NCBI GenBank assembly: GCA_963777775.1
Contig: CAVZRL010000005.1
Location: 806,001-870,000, forward strand
Length of the DNA stretch: 64,000 nt
From: WHSW01 sp963777775
Lineage (GTDB): Bacteria > Actinomycetota > Thermoleophilia > Solirubrobacterales > 70-9
Direction: 5' to 3'
Part shown: one piece after another, positions 34,603-43,748 of the stretch
Layout: each line of letters opens with the position of its first letter
Position numbering within the stretch: position 1 is the stretch's first letter
Program-made: the position numbers and the translations under genes
The notes under the pieces: model-generated
Seen by the model: the letters and a program-made list of their open reading frames with translations, nothing else
What the model was told of the DNA's origin: nothing
The model's database searches: none

Positions 34603-34729
34603 TGGGTCTCCTTTGGTCGAGGACGTGGATACGTGTCAGGCCCGGAAACGAAACCGCTCGCGAAGAGCATCTCACAGGCTTTCCAGTTTCCAACCTCCCG
34701 TTGACCACTAACGGAGTGACTCGCGGAAG

Positions 34730-34803
34730 TTCTGCTCTCCATGCAAAGCGCACCTTCTCCGCGGTGGCAACAGCGATAAGCGCTGGGACTACTGCGTCCT
34801 ACC
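34730..34803 (+). repeat. Island repeat R10 (left half)
   Basis: The sequence TCTCCATGCAAAGCGCACC has an imperfect left stem. CTTCTCCGCGGTGGCAACAG, the AGCG/CGCT stem and GGGACTACTGCGTCCTACC follow, then it stops just before the 3' end of the lipoprotein gene. It is the rightmost copy and marks the right edge of the island. Confidence 0.65.
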
Positions 34804-34805
34804 CG

Positions 34806-35237
34806 TCAGCCGGACGCCCGACGCTTGAGCTCGCCGCGGCTCGTCACCCCGCCGCCGCGGAACTGATAGCCGACGCTGTTCTGGGACAGCGGCGTGAGCT
34901 CGACCGTGCCCTTGCCCTTGCAGGTCTTGCTCTTGCCCCGGTCGATCACCTCGCGGAACCGATACGCGGTGGTGGTCGCGCCGAGGAAGTCCCAGGTCCC
35001 CGAGCAGTCGATTCCCGTGTAGCGGACGGTGTTCTGCTTCGAGCGCTCGAGCGAGACGATCCTCGCCTCGACCTCGAACGGCTTGCGCCCCTTCTGGCGC
35101 AGCTCCCCCGCCCAGCTCCCGGTGATCTCGAACTGCGGCTCGTCCTCGGTCGTGATCACCGGCTCCTCGCGCTCGCCGCAGGCGGCCAGTGCCAGCCCGA
35201 GGACGAGCAGCGGTATCGCGAGCGCGCGGCGGGCCAT
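34806..35237 (-). CDS. Small lipoprotein of unknown function
   Basis: From ATG 35235-35237 the product has 143 residues with a lipoprotein signal (MARRALAIPLLVLGLALAAC, lipobox LAAC). The mature domain is beta-rich: ITGSWAGELRQKGRKPFEVEARI, then a Cys pair (IDCSGTWDFLG and KTCKGKGTVEL) and a GYQFRGGGV end. The pattern of a strand pair plus DCSGTW resembles small lipocalin-like domains of actinobacteria. It is divergent from the MBL hydrolase gene with a 52-base gap. Confidence 0.65.
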   Translation of the reverse strand: MARRALAIPLLVLGLALAACGEREEPVITTEDEPQFEITGSWAGELRQKGRKPFEVEARIVSLERSKQNTVRYTGIDCSGTWDFLGATTTAYRFREVIDRGKSKTCKGKGTVELTPLSQNSVGYQFRGGGVTSRGELKRRASG

Positions 35238-35289
35238 CGGCACGGGTCATGTTCTACAGGCCCGGCGGCGAACCTCTAGCCTCGGCCGC

Positions 35290-35955
35290 GTGCCCGCCCT
35301 GCGCCTGAGCCGATTCGGCCTCGTCAACACCTACCTGCTCGACGAGGACGACGGGCTGACCGTGATCGACACCATGCTGCCCCGCTCGGGCCAGCGGATC
35401 ATCGCCGCCGCCGAGACCCGCGGCACGCCGATCGCGCGCATCCTGCTCACCCACGCCCACGGCGACCACGTCGGCTCGCTCGACGAGCTGCACGAGGCGG
35501 TGCCCGACGCCGAGGTGATCATCTCCGCCCGCGACGCGCGCCTGCTCGCCAAGGAGATGGACCTCGATCCGGGCGAGCCCGACGACAAGCTCCGCGGCTC
35601 ATATCCCGGCACCGAGACCAAGCCCGACCGCGAGATCGCCGCCGGTGACCGGGTCGGCTCGCTGGAGGCGATCGCCGCCCCGGGCCACACGCCGGGCCAG
35701 CTCGCCTTTCTCGACTCGCGCGACCGGACGCTCTACTGCGCCGACGCCTACTCGACCCTGGGCGGCGTCGCGACAAGCGCCAAGGTCAACCCGTTCTTTC
35801 CACTGCCCGGGATGGCGACCTGGCATCGGGAGACGGCGCTCGCGAGCGCCCGGGCGCTGCGGGCGCTCGACCCGAAGGCGCTCGCCCCCGGGCACGGCAA
35901 GGTGGTGGACAATCCCGGCAGCGAGATGGACCGCGCGGTCGAGAAGGCAAGCTGA
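35290..35955 (+). CDS. Metallo-beta-lactamase fold hydrolase
   Basis: It starts at GTG 35290; 221 residues. Zinc ligands are HAHGDH (about residues 58-63), His in APGHTPGQL, Asp in YCADAY and the final His in LAPGHGKVV. It is a compact glyoxalase-II-like hydrolase of unknown substrate, cytoplasmic (no signal). It is followed after 15 bases by a hypothetical gene with a good ribosome-binding site, so the two are probably one transcript. Confidence 0.9.
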   Translation: MPALRLSRFGLVNTYLLDEDDGLTVIDTMLPRSGQRIIAAAETRGTPIARILLTHAHGDHVGSLDELHEAVPDAEVIISARDARLLAKEMDLDPGEPDDKLRGSYPGTETKPDREIAAGDRVGSLEAIAAPGHTPGQLAFLDSRDRTLYCADAYSTLGGVATSAKVNPFFPLPGMATWHRETALASARALRALDPKALAPGHGKVVDNPGSEMDRAVEKAS

Positions 35956-35970
35956 CGAGAGGAGACGCGG

Positions 35971-36447
35971 ATGGCGACGAAGGCTGACTTCAACGCGGAG
36001 GAGTGGCAGCAGGTGGCCGGCGCGCCGGCGATCGCGGGATTCATCGTGATCACCGCTCAGAAGGGCGGCACGATCCGCGAGACGATGGCGATGGGCAAGG
36101 CTTACGCGGAGGCGAAGAAGGAGCATGACGACGGCCTGCTGGGCGAGATCGTCGACACCTCGCCCCAGCCCGACCTCGAGGGCCTCAAGAGCCAGGAGGA
36201 GCTGCGGGTCAAGGGCCTGGCGAAGCTGCGCGAGGCGGTCGAGCTGCTCGAGTCCAAGGCGACGCCGGAGGAGGTCGACGGCTACAAGGCCTTCACCCTT
36301 ACCGTCGCCCAGCGGGCCGCCGAGGCCGACAAGTCGGGCGGGGTGGTCGGGATCGGCGGCGAGCGGGTCAGCGACGCCGAGCGCGAGGCGCTGGCGGCGA
36401 TCGCGGAGGCGCTCGGCACCCAGCCTCCCGAGCTGCCGGCCGAGTAG
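35971..36447 (+). CDS. Conserved hypothetical soluble protein
   Basis: The 158-residue helical protein starts at ATG 35971 with GAGGAGA upstream. It has an N-terminal segment AEEWQQVAGAPAIAGFIVITAQKGG, a central charged helical region and a GGVVGIGGERVSDAEREALAAIAEAL end. I recall similar short proteins in actinobacteria but no function. It lies downstream of the MBL hydrolase and convergent with pepF, 9 bases apart. Confidence 0.6.
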   Translation: MATKADFNAEEWQQVAGAPAIAGFIVITAQKGGTIRETMAMGKAYAEAKKEHDDGLLGEIVDTSPQPDLEGLKSQEELRVKGLAKLREAVELLESKATPEEVDGYKAFTLTVAQRAAEADKSGGVVGIGGERVSDAEREALAAIAEALGTQPPELPAE

Positions 36448-36456
36448 GCGCGCGGC

Positions 36457-38295
36457 TCAGCCCGGTTCGCGCTCCGCCTCCGCCTCGGCGGCGGTCTCCT
36501 CGGCGCGCTCGAGCCGGCGCTCGATCAGCTCCAGGCCCGAGGCCCAGAAGCCCGGGTCGGTGAGGTCGACGCCGACGATCTCGCCCAGCTCCTCGGGCGA
36601 GCGCGAGCCGCCGGCGCGCAGCAGCTCGAGGTAGGAGCCGACGAACTCCTCGCCGCGCTCCTCATAGCGGCGATAGACCGAGAGCGCCAGCAGGTGCCCG
36701 TAGGCGTAGGCATAGACGTAGCCGGGCGTGTCGATGAAGTGCGGCACGTATGACCACCAGGAGCCGTAGTCGTCGCCGAGCTCGACCGAGTCGCCGAGCA
36801 GGTCGGCCTGGGTCTCGAGCCAGGCGGTCGCGAAGCCGTCGACCGAGAGCTCGCCCGACTCGCGGCGCTCGGTGTGGACGCGGTCCTCGAACCGGTTCAT
36901 CGCCACCTGGCGAAAGACGGCGGCGACAGCGCCGTCGAGCGAGTCGGCGAGCAGCGAGAGCCGCGCCGCAGCGTCGGGGGCGCGCGCGAGCAGGGCCCCG
37001 AGCACGATCGACTCGCCGAAGATCGAGGCGGTCTCGGCGACCGTGAGCGGGGTCGCGAACTCGAAGATCCCCTTCGGGCGCGCGAGCGCCGCGTGCACGC
37101 CGTGGCCGAGCTCGTGCGCCATCACCAGCACGTCGCCGGGGCGCGAGGTGTAGTTGAGCATCACGTAGGGGTGCGCCGACGGGACCGCGTAGGAGCAGAA
37201 GGCGCCGCCGCGCTTGCCGGGCGCGGGCGGCGCGTCGACGTACGCGCCGCTGAAGAACCCGCCCGCGACCTCGCCGAGCTCGGGCGAGAAGCCGCGGTAG
37301 CAGTCGAGGACCAGCTCGCGCGCCTCGTCGTAGGCGATCCGCTGCTCGGACTCGGCGACCGGCGCCATCCGGTCGTAGTGGGCGAGCCGGTCGAGCCCGA
37401 GGATCCGCGCCTTGAGCCGATACCAGCGCCGCGCCAGCTCGTAGTGCTCGACCACGGCCTCGATCAGCGCCGCGACCGACTCGTCGGAGGCCTCGTTGGC
37501 GAGGTTTCGCGAGGCGAGCCAGTGCTCGTAGGAGCGCAGGCGGTCCTTGGTCGCCTTGTCGGCGAGCAGGGTGTTGAGGACGAAGCCGCGGGTGCGAAGC
37601 CCGGGCTCGAGCGCCGCGGTGACGCCCTCGGCGACCGCGCGGCGCGCCTCGCGGTCGGGGTCCTGGAGCACCGCGAGCGCCTCCATCAGCTGCACCGGCT
37701 CGTCGGCGTCGGGGAGCTCGACCGTGATCGCCGAGGTCTGCTCGGTGAACAGGCGCGCGAACGCCGAGCGCCCGGTGACCGCGGTCTCGGTCAGGATCTT
37801 CTCCTCGGGCTCTGAGAGCTGGTGCGGGCGGTAGCGGCGCAGGGTGGTGAGGTGATGTCGCCAGCGCTCGAGCTCGGGCGCGGCGAGCAGCTCGGCGGCG
37901 CGCTCGTCGTCGACCAGGTTCCACTCGAGGTCGAAGAAGAGCAGCGTCGTCTGCAGCTGCGCCGAGCGCTCCTGGACGCGCTGCATCAGCGCCCCCGCCT
38001 CGGGCGACTGGGTGTCGACCGAGAAGCCGAGCGCGGCGTAGCCGCCGGCGCGCCCGACGAGGTCGGCGATCTCCTCCAGCTCGCCCATCGCCGCGGCGAC
38101 GGAGGCGGCGTCGAGCTCGGCGACCTTGCCGCGGTACCGGTCTGCGAAGGACTCGGCGCGCCGCTCGGCGTCGTCGAGGCGAGCGGTGACACCCTCGGCG
38201 CCCTCGCCACCGACCAGCGGCTCGAGGTCCCAGCGCGCATCGGCGAGCGCCTGGTCGGCGGGCGGCGCCGCGGCGGCGGGTGCCTCGGAATGCAT
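36457..38295 (-). CDS. pepF: Oligoendopeptidase F (M3 family)
   Basis: The 612-residue protein has the family zinc motif in VMAHELGHGVHAAL (HELGH about residues 390-394) with the downstream Glu region FEFATPLTVAETASIFGE. It has the usual all-helical PepF build and length. It cleaves oligopeptides of about 7-17 residues in the cytoplasm for peptide turnover. It starts at ATG 38295. A CorA-like gene follows on its 5' side with a 10-base gap, on the same strand. Confidence 0.93.
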   Translation of the reverse strand: MHSEAPAAAAPPADQALADARWDLEPLVGGEGAEGVTARLDDAERRAESFADRYRGKVAELDAASVAAAMGELEEIADLVGRAGGYAALGFSVDTQSPEAGALMQRVQERSAQLQTTLLFFDLEWNLVDDERAAELLAAPELERWRHHLTTLRRYRPHQLSEPEEKILTETAVTGRSAFARLFTEQTSAITVELPDADEPVQLMEALAVLQDPDREARRAVAEGVTAALEPGLRTRGFVLNTLLADKATKDRLRSYEHWLASRNLANEASDESVAALIEAVVEHYELARRWYRLKARILGLDRLAHYDRMAPVAESEQRIAYDEARELVLDCYRGFSPELGEVAGGFFSGAYVDAPPAPGKRGGAFCSYAVPSAHPYVMLNYTSRPGDVLVMAHELGHGVHAALARPKGIFEFATPLTVAETASIFGESIVLGALLARAPDAAARLSLLADSLDGAVAAVFRQVAMNRFEDRVHTERRESGELSVDGFATAWLETQADLLGDSVELGDDYGSWWSYVPHFIDTPGYVYAYAYGHLLALSVYRRYEERGEEFVGSYLELLRAGGSRSPEELGEIVGVDLTDPGFWASGLELIERRLERAEETAAEAEAEREPG

Positions 38296-38305
38296 GCCGA
38301 GGAGG

Positions 38306-39256
38306 CTACTCAGCGACGCGATCGCGCAACAGCAGCAAGGCGAGCAGGAGCAGGAGTGCGAGCAGCGACCCGACGCCGAGCAGCCAGAAGGCGGCCGCCG
38401 AGTCGACCTTGCCCACCATCCACTCGAAGTTCATCCCGAAGAACCCGGTGATGAAGGTCAGCGGCAGGAAGATCGTCGCCACGATCGTCAGTCGGTAGCT
38501 GGTCTCGTTGAGCTTTACCTGGAGCGCGTTGGAGAGCGCCTGGCTCGCCGCGTCGATCCGGTCGACGGCGCGATCGAGCTGGGCCTCGATGCGCTCGAAG
38601 TACTGGTGGCGGTCGGGCTCGAGGCTGGAGACTTGCTCGATCTCCTCGCCGACTCGCTCGAACAGGGCCCGCTCGGGCCCGATCCGCAGGCGCAGCGTGG
38701 TGAGCTGGGTGCGCAGGCTGCGAATGCTCGCCTCGTCGGCCTTGCGGGGGCGCAGCCCGGCCTCCATCAGCCGGGTCTCGAGATCGCTGATCTCGCCCTC
38801 GATCGTCGCCAGCGCCTCGAGCACGGTGTTGGTCATCCCGTCGAGTGCCACATAGATGACGTAGCGCTCCGTGCGCCCGGCCGGAATCTGTCCACCGGCG
38901 ACCAGTTCGGGCAGGTCGAGCCGGTGCTCGTGGGCGGTGATCAGGAAGTCGCCGTGGAGGAGGACGTTGACGCGTACTAGACGCAGCACCTGATCCTCCT
39001 CGCGTCCATCCCCGAACCCCTCTGGCCCCGCATCACACCAGAACGGGAACACGATCAGGTCACCCTCGACATGCATCCGATGCGCGGGTGCGCCGCCGGG
39101 CTGAAAGCTTTCGAGCTTTCGAGCGGCGGCCTCCGAGACCCCGAACGCCTGCGCGATGTCCGCCGCCCCGATCCCATCGGCGAGACCCAGATCGGCCCAG
39201 AAGAACTCGTTCCGGGAGCGATGCTCGGCGACCTCCGCCGAGTCGCACCGGTGCAT
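38306..39256 (-). CDS. CorA family divalent cation transporter
   Basis: The likely start is ATG 39254-39256, giving 316 residues; a GTG eight codons upstream is also possible. A large cytoplasmic domain ends in long helices (VLEALATIEGEISDLETRLMEA), then two C-terminal transmembrane helices with the signature GMN (FFGMNFEWM) between them. CorA proteins form pentameric Mg2+ or Co2+ channels. It is divergent from the potassium channel gene with an 85-base gap. Confidence 0.88.
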   Translation of the reverse strand: MHRCDSAEVAEHRSRNEFFWADLGLADGIGAADIAQAFGVSEAAARKLESFQPGGAPAHRMHVEGDLIVFPFWCDAGPEGFGDGREEDQVLRLVRVNVLLHGDFLITAHEHRLDLPELVAGGQIPAGRTERYVIYVALDGMTNTVLEALATIEGEISDLETRLMEAGLRPRKADEASIRSLRTQLTTLRLRIGPERALFERVGEEIEQVSSLEPDRHQYFERIEAQLDRAVDRIDAASQALSNALQVKLNETSYRLTIVATIFLPLTFITGFFGMNFEWMVGKVDSAAAFWLLGVGSLLALLLLLALLLLRDRVAE

Positions 39257-39341
39257 GATCGGGATCTGCGGTGCGGCCACCTCGCCGCTGACTTTAGGCG
39301 CGGCTCCGGACCCCCCCTCGCCGGATAGCCTGCGGCGGTCG

Positions 39342-40367
39342 ATGCCAAGGGACGCGCCGAGCACCGGGATCGTGGTCGAGCTTCCGGGACAGGAGGCGAG
39401 CCCGTTCACGAAGATCTGGCGCCGGCTGCTGCTGGCGCTGGCGCTGATCACGCTCGTCGCCCTGGTCACCTACATCGGGCGCGACGGGTACGTGGATCCC
39501 GAGGACGACTCGATCAGCCTCCTCGACGCGTTCTATTACTCAACCGTCTCGATCACCACCACGGGCTATGGCGACGTGCGCCCGGCCAGCGACGAGGCCC
39601 GCCTGGTGACCACGATCCTCGTCACCCCGGCCCGGGTCCTGTTCCTGATCCTGCTCGTCGGGACGACTTTGGAGATACTCGCGGAGCGAAGCCGCCAGGC
39701 CTACCGCCGGGCGCGCTGGAGGAGGAGCTTGGACGAGCACACGATCATCTGCGGCTACGGGACCAAGGGGCGGACCGCGGTCCGGACGCTGCTCGGCAAG
39801 GGGGCGACCGTCGAGCGGATCGTCGTCATCGACGAGCGCTCGGACGCGGCCGCCGCGGCCAAGGCGGACGGCTACGCGGTGGTGATCGGCGACGCCGCCA
39901 ACCGCGCGACGCTCGAGCAGGCCGAGATCGAGCGCGCGAGCTCGGTCGTCGTCGCGGTCGACCGCGACGACACCGCGGTCCTGGTCACGCTCACCGCCCG
40001 GGAGCTGAACGAGCGGGCGACGATCGTCGCCTCGGTGCGCGAGGAGGAGAACGTGCACCTGCTGCACCAGAGCGGCGCCGACAGCGTCGTCACCTCCTCG
40101 GCCGCCGCCGGACGGCTGCTCGGGCTGTCGACCGAGACGCCGCAGATCACCGAGCTGCTCGAGGACCTGCTCACCGTGGGCCAGGGGCTCGACATCGTCG
40201 AGCGCGCGGTCGGGCCCGAGGAGGCGGGCTCACCGGCGGGCAGCAGCGGGCGCGACACGATGCTGCTCGCGGTCGTCCGCGACGGCGAGCTGATCCGCTT
40301 CGACGACGAGCGGATCGCCGAGCTGCGCGCCGGCGACCGGATCGTCGAGCTGCAGACCGCCGCCTGA
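39342..40367 (+). CDS. Potassium channel with RCK (TrkA-N/TrkA-C) domain
   Basis: From ATG 39342 the product has 341 residues: two transmembrane helices flanking the selectivity filter TTTGYGD (about residues 73-79), then a Rossmann RCK domain (IICGYGTKGRTAV, ADGYAVVIGDA) and a TrkA-C domain at the end (LAVVRDGELIRFDDERIAELRAGDRI). This is the MthK/KtrA-like gated K+ channel layout; the RCK domain binds nucleotide or Ca2+. It lies upstream of the convergent VOC gene. Confidence 0.92.
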   Translation: MPRDAPSTGIVVELPGQEASPFTKIWRRLLLALALITLVALVTYIGRDGYVDPEDDSISLLDAFYYSTVSITTTGYGDVRPASDEARLVTTILVTPARVLFLILLVGTTLEILAERSRQAYRRARWRRSLDEHTIICGYGTKGRTAVRTLLGKGATVERIVVIDERSDAAAAAKADGYAVVIGDAANRATLEQAEIERASSVVVAVDRDDTAVLVTLTARELNERATIVASVREEENVHLLHQSGADSVVTSSAAAGRLLGLSTETPQITELLEDLLTVGQGLDIVERAVGPEEAGSPAGSSGRDTMLLAVVRDGELIRFDDERIAELRAGDRIVELQTAA

Positions 40368-40370
40368 GCG

Positions 40371-40724
40371 CTACATCCTGCCCGAATCAGCGAGCCCAAA
40401 AGGACTGCCCTCGGAATCGCGACAGATTGCCCACCGCTCACCCGGGTGGACGACGCTGCCACCGAGCCGTTCCACCCGCTCCACGGCTGCGCCTAGATCG
40501 CCGACCTCGAAATAGGGCAGCGAGAATGAGTCGCCCGGGCCGCGGCCGCGCGCGTGCACGCCGACCGCCGGCACACCGTCGCCCGTCTGCCAGCCCTCCC
40601 CCTGGTCCGCGCGCCGCGGCTCGAGCTCGGCGCCCAGCAACCCGCCCCAGAACCGCCGCGCCCGCTCCGGGTCGTCGGCCGGGAACTCGATCAGCGACGT
40701 GCGCGCCTCGGGCACGCGGATCAC
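40371..40724 (-). CDS. VOC family protein (glyoxalase-like)
   Basis: The 117-residue single-domain protein has the VOC pattern: TSLIEFPADDPERARRFWGGLLG, PYFEVGDLGAAVERVERLGG and WAICRDSEGSPFGLAD. Family members bind a metal and act on diverse small molecules, often as dimers. No clear substrate clue comes from neighbours. It is divergent from the SprT-like gene (34 bases). Confidence 0.85.
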   Translation of the reverse strand: MIRVPEARTSLIEFPADDPERARRFWGGLLGAELEPRRADQGEGWQTGDGVPAVGVHARGRGPGDSFSLPYFEVGDLGAAVERVERLGGSVVHPGERWAICRDSEGSPFGLADSGRM

Positions 40725-40758
40725 GATAGCCGCCGCTCAGCCGCCTAGCTTGCAGGCC

Positions 40759-41295
40759 GTGCGACGCTTGCCAGAGCGGGCGAGGAAGCGGCGAGCGAGC
40801 GCCCCGGCGCGCCGCCATCCCGCCTACTACCGGGTCGCCGGGATCGATCTGCGCCGTGAGATGGAGCGGCTGCGGGCACTGGCAGTATTCGCCCGCGGCC
40901 CGCTGGCCGAGAGCTCGCCGAAGCTGAAGGTGAGGCGCGCGAGCCGGCGACCGAACCGGCTCGGCTTCGCCATCCCCGGCGAGTCGCGGCTCTCGGTCAC
41001 CGACTATCCCGGGATCAGGCCCGGCGACGCGCTCGAGACGCTGCTGCACGAGCTCGTCCACCTGCATGTCGGCCGCCGGCGAGACGGACACGCGTGGCAC
41101 GGGCGGACGTTCAAGGACACTTTGGCCCGGGCGATGGCCGAGGCCTACGGGATCACCGTGCGACCGCCAAACTGCCGCCACGGCGTCTACGCCGACGCAC
41201 TGGAGCGGCGGCGGCTGCGCAAGGGCGAGCAGTCGAGCTGCCCCCCCCCGCCCCCCGTCACCACCTCGCGCGCCAGCGGCACGCCGGGGCGGTAG
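40759..41295 (+). CDS. SprT-like zinc metalloprotease
   Basis: It starts at GTG 40759; 178 residues as read. The zinc motif HELVH (about residues 100-104) is followed by RDGHAWHGRTFKDTL, the SprT-type third-ligand region, and the helices before it fit the SprT-like domain. SprT-like proteases act on DNA-protein crosslinks in eukaryotes; bacterial ones are less known. The last 36 or so codons run into the C9GC6 tract (41241-41256) and overlap the 3' end of convergent hutI by 109 bases, so the true end may be earlier. Confidence 0.75.
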   Translation: MRRLPERARKRRASAPARRHPAYYRVAGIDLRREMERLRALAVFARGPLAESSPKLKVRRASRRPNRLGFAIPGESRLSVTDYPGIRPGDALETLLHELVHLHVGRRRDGHAWHGRTFKDTLARAMAEAYGITVRPPNCRHGVYADALERRRLRKGEQSSCPPPPPVTTSRASGTPGR

Positions 41296-42398
41296 ATCAG
41301 GTGCGCGTAGGAGGGCGCCTCGAGCACGACCGCGTCGGCCCGGGCGCCTGGGCGCAGGCGCCCGACGTCGTCGCGACGCAGGGCCCGGGCTCCGCCCAGC
41401 GTCGCCGCGAGCAGCGCCTCCTCGATCGTCATCCCGAGCTCGCGCACGGCCAAGGCGAGGCAGAACGCCATCGACGTCGTGTAGCTCGAGCCCGGGTTGC
41501 AGTTGGTCGCGATCGCGACCTCGGCCCCGGCGTCGAGGACCGCGCGCGCGTCGGGGTAGGGCTGGCGGGTCGAGAAGTCGGTCGCCGGGAGGAAGGTGGC
41601 GACGGTCTCGCCGCCGGCCAGCGCCTCGACGTCCGCCTCGGTGAGGTAGGTGCAGTGGTCGACCGAGGCCGCCCCGAGCTCGACCGCGAGCGCCACCCCC
41701 GCCCCCGGGCCGAGCTGGTTTCCGTGCACGCGCAGCCCGAGGCCGGCGGCGCGCCCCGCCTCGAGCACGGCCCGCGACTGCTCCGGGTCGAAGGCGCCGC
41801 GCTCGCAGAAGACGTCGATCCAGCGGCAGTACGGGGCACAGGCCTCGAGCATCTCCCCGCAGACGAGCGCGACGTAGTCGTCGGGGCGGCGCTCGTAGTC
41901 GGCCGGGACCGCGTGCGCGCCGAGGAACGTGACCTCGTCGGTGAGCCTGGCGGCGACCTCGCACAGCCGCCGTTCACCCTCGACCTCGAGCGCGTAGCCG
42001 GACTTGATCTCGATCGCGGTGATCCCGGCGCGCCGCGCCTCGGCGAGCCGCTCCCGGGCAAGCGACTCGAGCTCTTCGGTCGACGCCCGAGCGGTGGCCT
42101 CGCTGGTCACCCTGATCCCTCCGGCCTCATACGGCGCTCCCGCCATCCGCGCGGCGAACTCCTCGGCCCGGTCGCCCGCGAACACCAGGTGCGTGTGCGA
42201 GTCGACGAAGCCCGGGATCACGCAGCGCCCGCCGGCGTCGAGCCGGCGGTCACCGGCGGCGCCCGCCCGCTCGACGGCGACCACCCGCTCGCCCTCGCAG
42301 ACCAGGGCGGCGTCGGTGACGACCCCGAGCGGCCCCTCGCCGAGCTCGGGGTCGTTGGTGACCAGCTGGCCGATGTTGTCGATCACCAACGCGCTCAT
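41187..42398 (-). CDS. hutI: Imidazolonepropionase
   Basis: The 403-residue amidohydrolase has the metal site DSHTHLVFAGDR, the later VHGNQLG, DHCTYL and TNCNPGSSYT segments with FCLALAVRELGMTIEEAL, as in HutI. It opens the imidazolone ring to give N-formimino-L-glutamate, third step of histidine breakdown. The start ATG is 4 bases after the hutF stop. It is the last gene of the operon. The C-terminal 30 residues overlap the SprT-like gene and include a G-run, so the true C-terminus may be shorter. Confidence 0.93.
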   Translation of the reverse strand: MSALVIDNIGQLVTNDPELGEGPLGVVTDAALVCEGERVVAVERAGAAGDRRLDAGGRCVIPGFVDSHTHLVFAGDRAEEFAARMAGAPYEAGGIRVTSEATARASTEELESLARERLAEARRAGITAIEIKSGYALEVEGERRLCEVAARLTDEVTFLGAHAVPADYERRPDDYVALVCGEMLEACAPYCRWIDVFCERGAFDPEQSRAVLEAGRAAGLGLRVHGNQLGPGAGVALAVELGAASVDHCTYLTEADVEALAGGETVATFLPATDFSTRQPYPDARAVLDAGAEVAIATNCNPGSSYTTSMAFCLALAVRELGMTIEEALLAATLGGARALRRDDVGRLRPGARADAVVLEAPSYAHLIYRPGVPLAREVVTGGGGGQLDCSPLRSRRRSSASA

Positions 42399-42402
42399 CG
42401 GC

Positions 42403-43748
42403 TCACCCGGCCGCGTCCCGGTCGACGACCGCCGCGATCGAGTCCCGCAGCTCGGCGGCGACGTCGATTTCGAGGTGGATGCCGTCGCGGACCAGCTCGC
42501 GCCCGCCGACGATCACCCTCCGCACGTCGGCCGCGGTCGCCGAGAAGACCAGCGACTCGAGCGCCGTCTCCCTCTCGGTGCCGGCGAGCCGCACCCCGTC
42601 GAGGCCGACGTTGACCAGGTCGGCGATCGCGCCGGGCGCGATCCTCCCCGCCTCCGGCCAGCCGAGGGCCGCGTGCCCCTGCTCGGTGCCGGCGCGCAGC
42701 AGCTCGCCCGCCGTGTGGTGACCGCGCTCGCCGGTCGCCAGGCGCTGGTCGAGCTCGGCGGCGCGCATCTCCTCGAAGTGGTCGATCACCGCGTGCGAGT
42801 CGGAGCCGAGCGCCAGGCCGGCGCCCGCGTCGGCGACCGCCCGGGCGGGGCCGATCCCGTCGGCGAGGTCGCGCTCGGTGGTCGGGCAGAGGCAGCAGTG
42901 CGCGCCGGCCTCGCCGAGCAGGGCGATGTCCGGCGCGGCGACGTGGGTGAAGTGGACGGCCGTGAAGCGCGGGCGAGAGCGCCCCCGCGTCGGCGAGCAG
43001 GGCGGTCGGGGTGCGCTCGTAGGCGGCGAGACTGGCCTCGTTCTCGGCCGGCTGCTCGGAGACGTGGGCGTGAAGCGGGCGCCCGCGTGCCGTCGCCCAG
43101 GCGGCGACCGTCGCCGCCGAGTCGGGGTCGACCGCCCGGATGCTGTGGATCGCGGCGCCGAGTCGCGCACCCGGGCCGAGGTCGCCGAGCGCCTCGACCC
43201 GCTCCGCCCAGCGCTCGGCGTCGCCGTCCGAGAACCGCCGCTGGGCGCCGGCGAGCTCGCGGTCCGGGCCGCCGTGCAGGTAGCACGCATCGAGCAGCGT
43301 GATCCGGATTCCGGCCTCGGCGGCGGCGGCGACGAGCGTTCGGCCGAGCTCGTTCGGATCCTCATACGGCACGCCCTCGGGGCCGTGATGCAGGTAGTGG
43401 AACTCGCCGACCGCGGTGATCCCGGCGAGCGCCATCTCGGCGAAGGTGGCGCGGGCCAGCCGCCGGTAGCGCTCGGGGTCGATCGTCGCCGCGAGCTCGT
43501 ACATCGCCGCGCGCCAGCTCCAGAACGAGCCGCGCCCGGCCTCGGCGCGACCGCGCAGCGCCCGCTGGAAGGCGTGCGAGTGGGCGTTGGCGAGCCCGGG
43601 GATGGTGAGGCCGGGCAGCCGCTCGGCGCCCGCCGGCGGCGCGCCCCGGCTCGACCCGCGCGATCCGCTCTCCGTCGAGCTCGACCACGACCTCGGCCTC
43701 GACCCCCTCGCCGCCGAGCCAGGCGAGCTCGCAGACGTAGGCGGTCAC
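42403..43748 (-). pseudogene. hutF: Formimidoylglutamate deiminase (HutF), frame broken twice
   Basis: It starts at GTG 43746-43748 overlapping the def stop. After GERIARVEPG the frame slips at a G4 run (minus strand, about 43646), continuing as LPGLTIPGLANAHSHAFQR and GITAVGEFHYLHH. It slips again near 42971-42986 and continues as FTAVHFTHVAAPDIALLGEAG, DSHAVIDHFEEMR and so on to the stop. Repaired, it is about 447 residues with the metal motif HSH and the SDSH of the HutF amidohydrolases. It converts N-formimino-L-glutamate to N-formylglutamate plus ammonia. Both slips are one extra base, so sequencing error is likely. Confidence 0.85.

Noticed and set aside
29889..34803. Island repeats as plain Rho-independent terminators
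   Set aside because: The hairpins have no following T-run in either direction, and some copies lie at 5' sides of genes (R4, R6, R8), so termination alone does not explain them.
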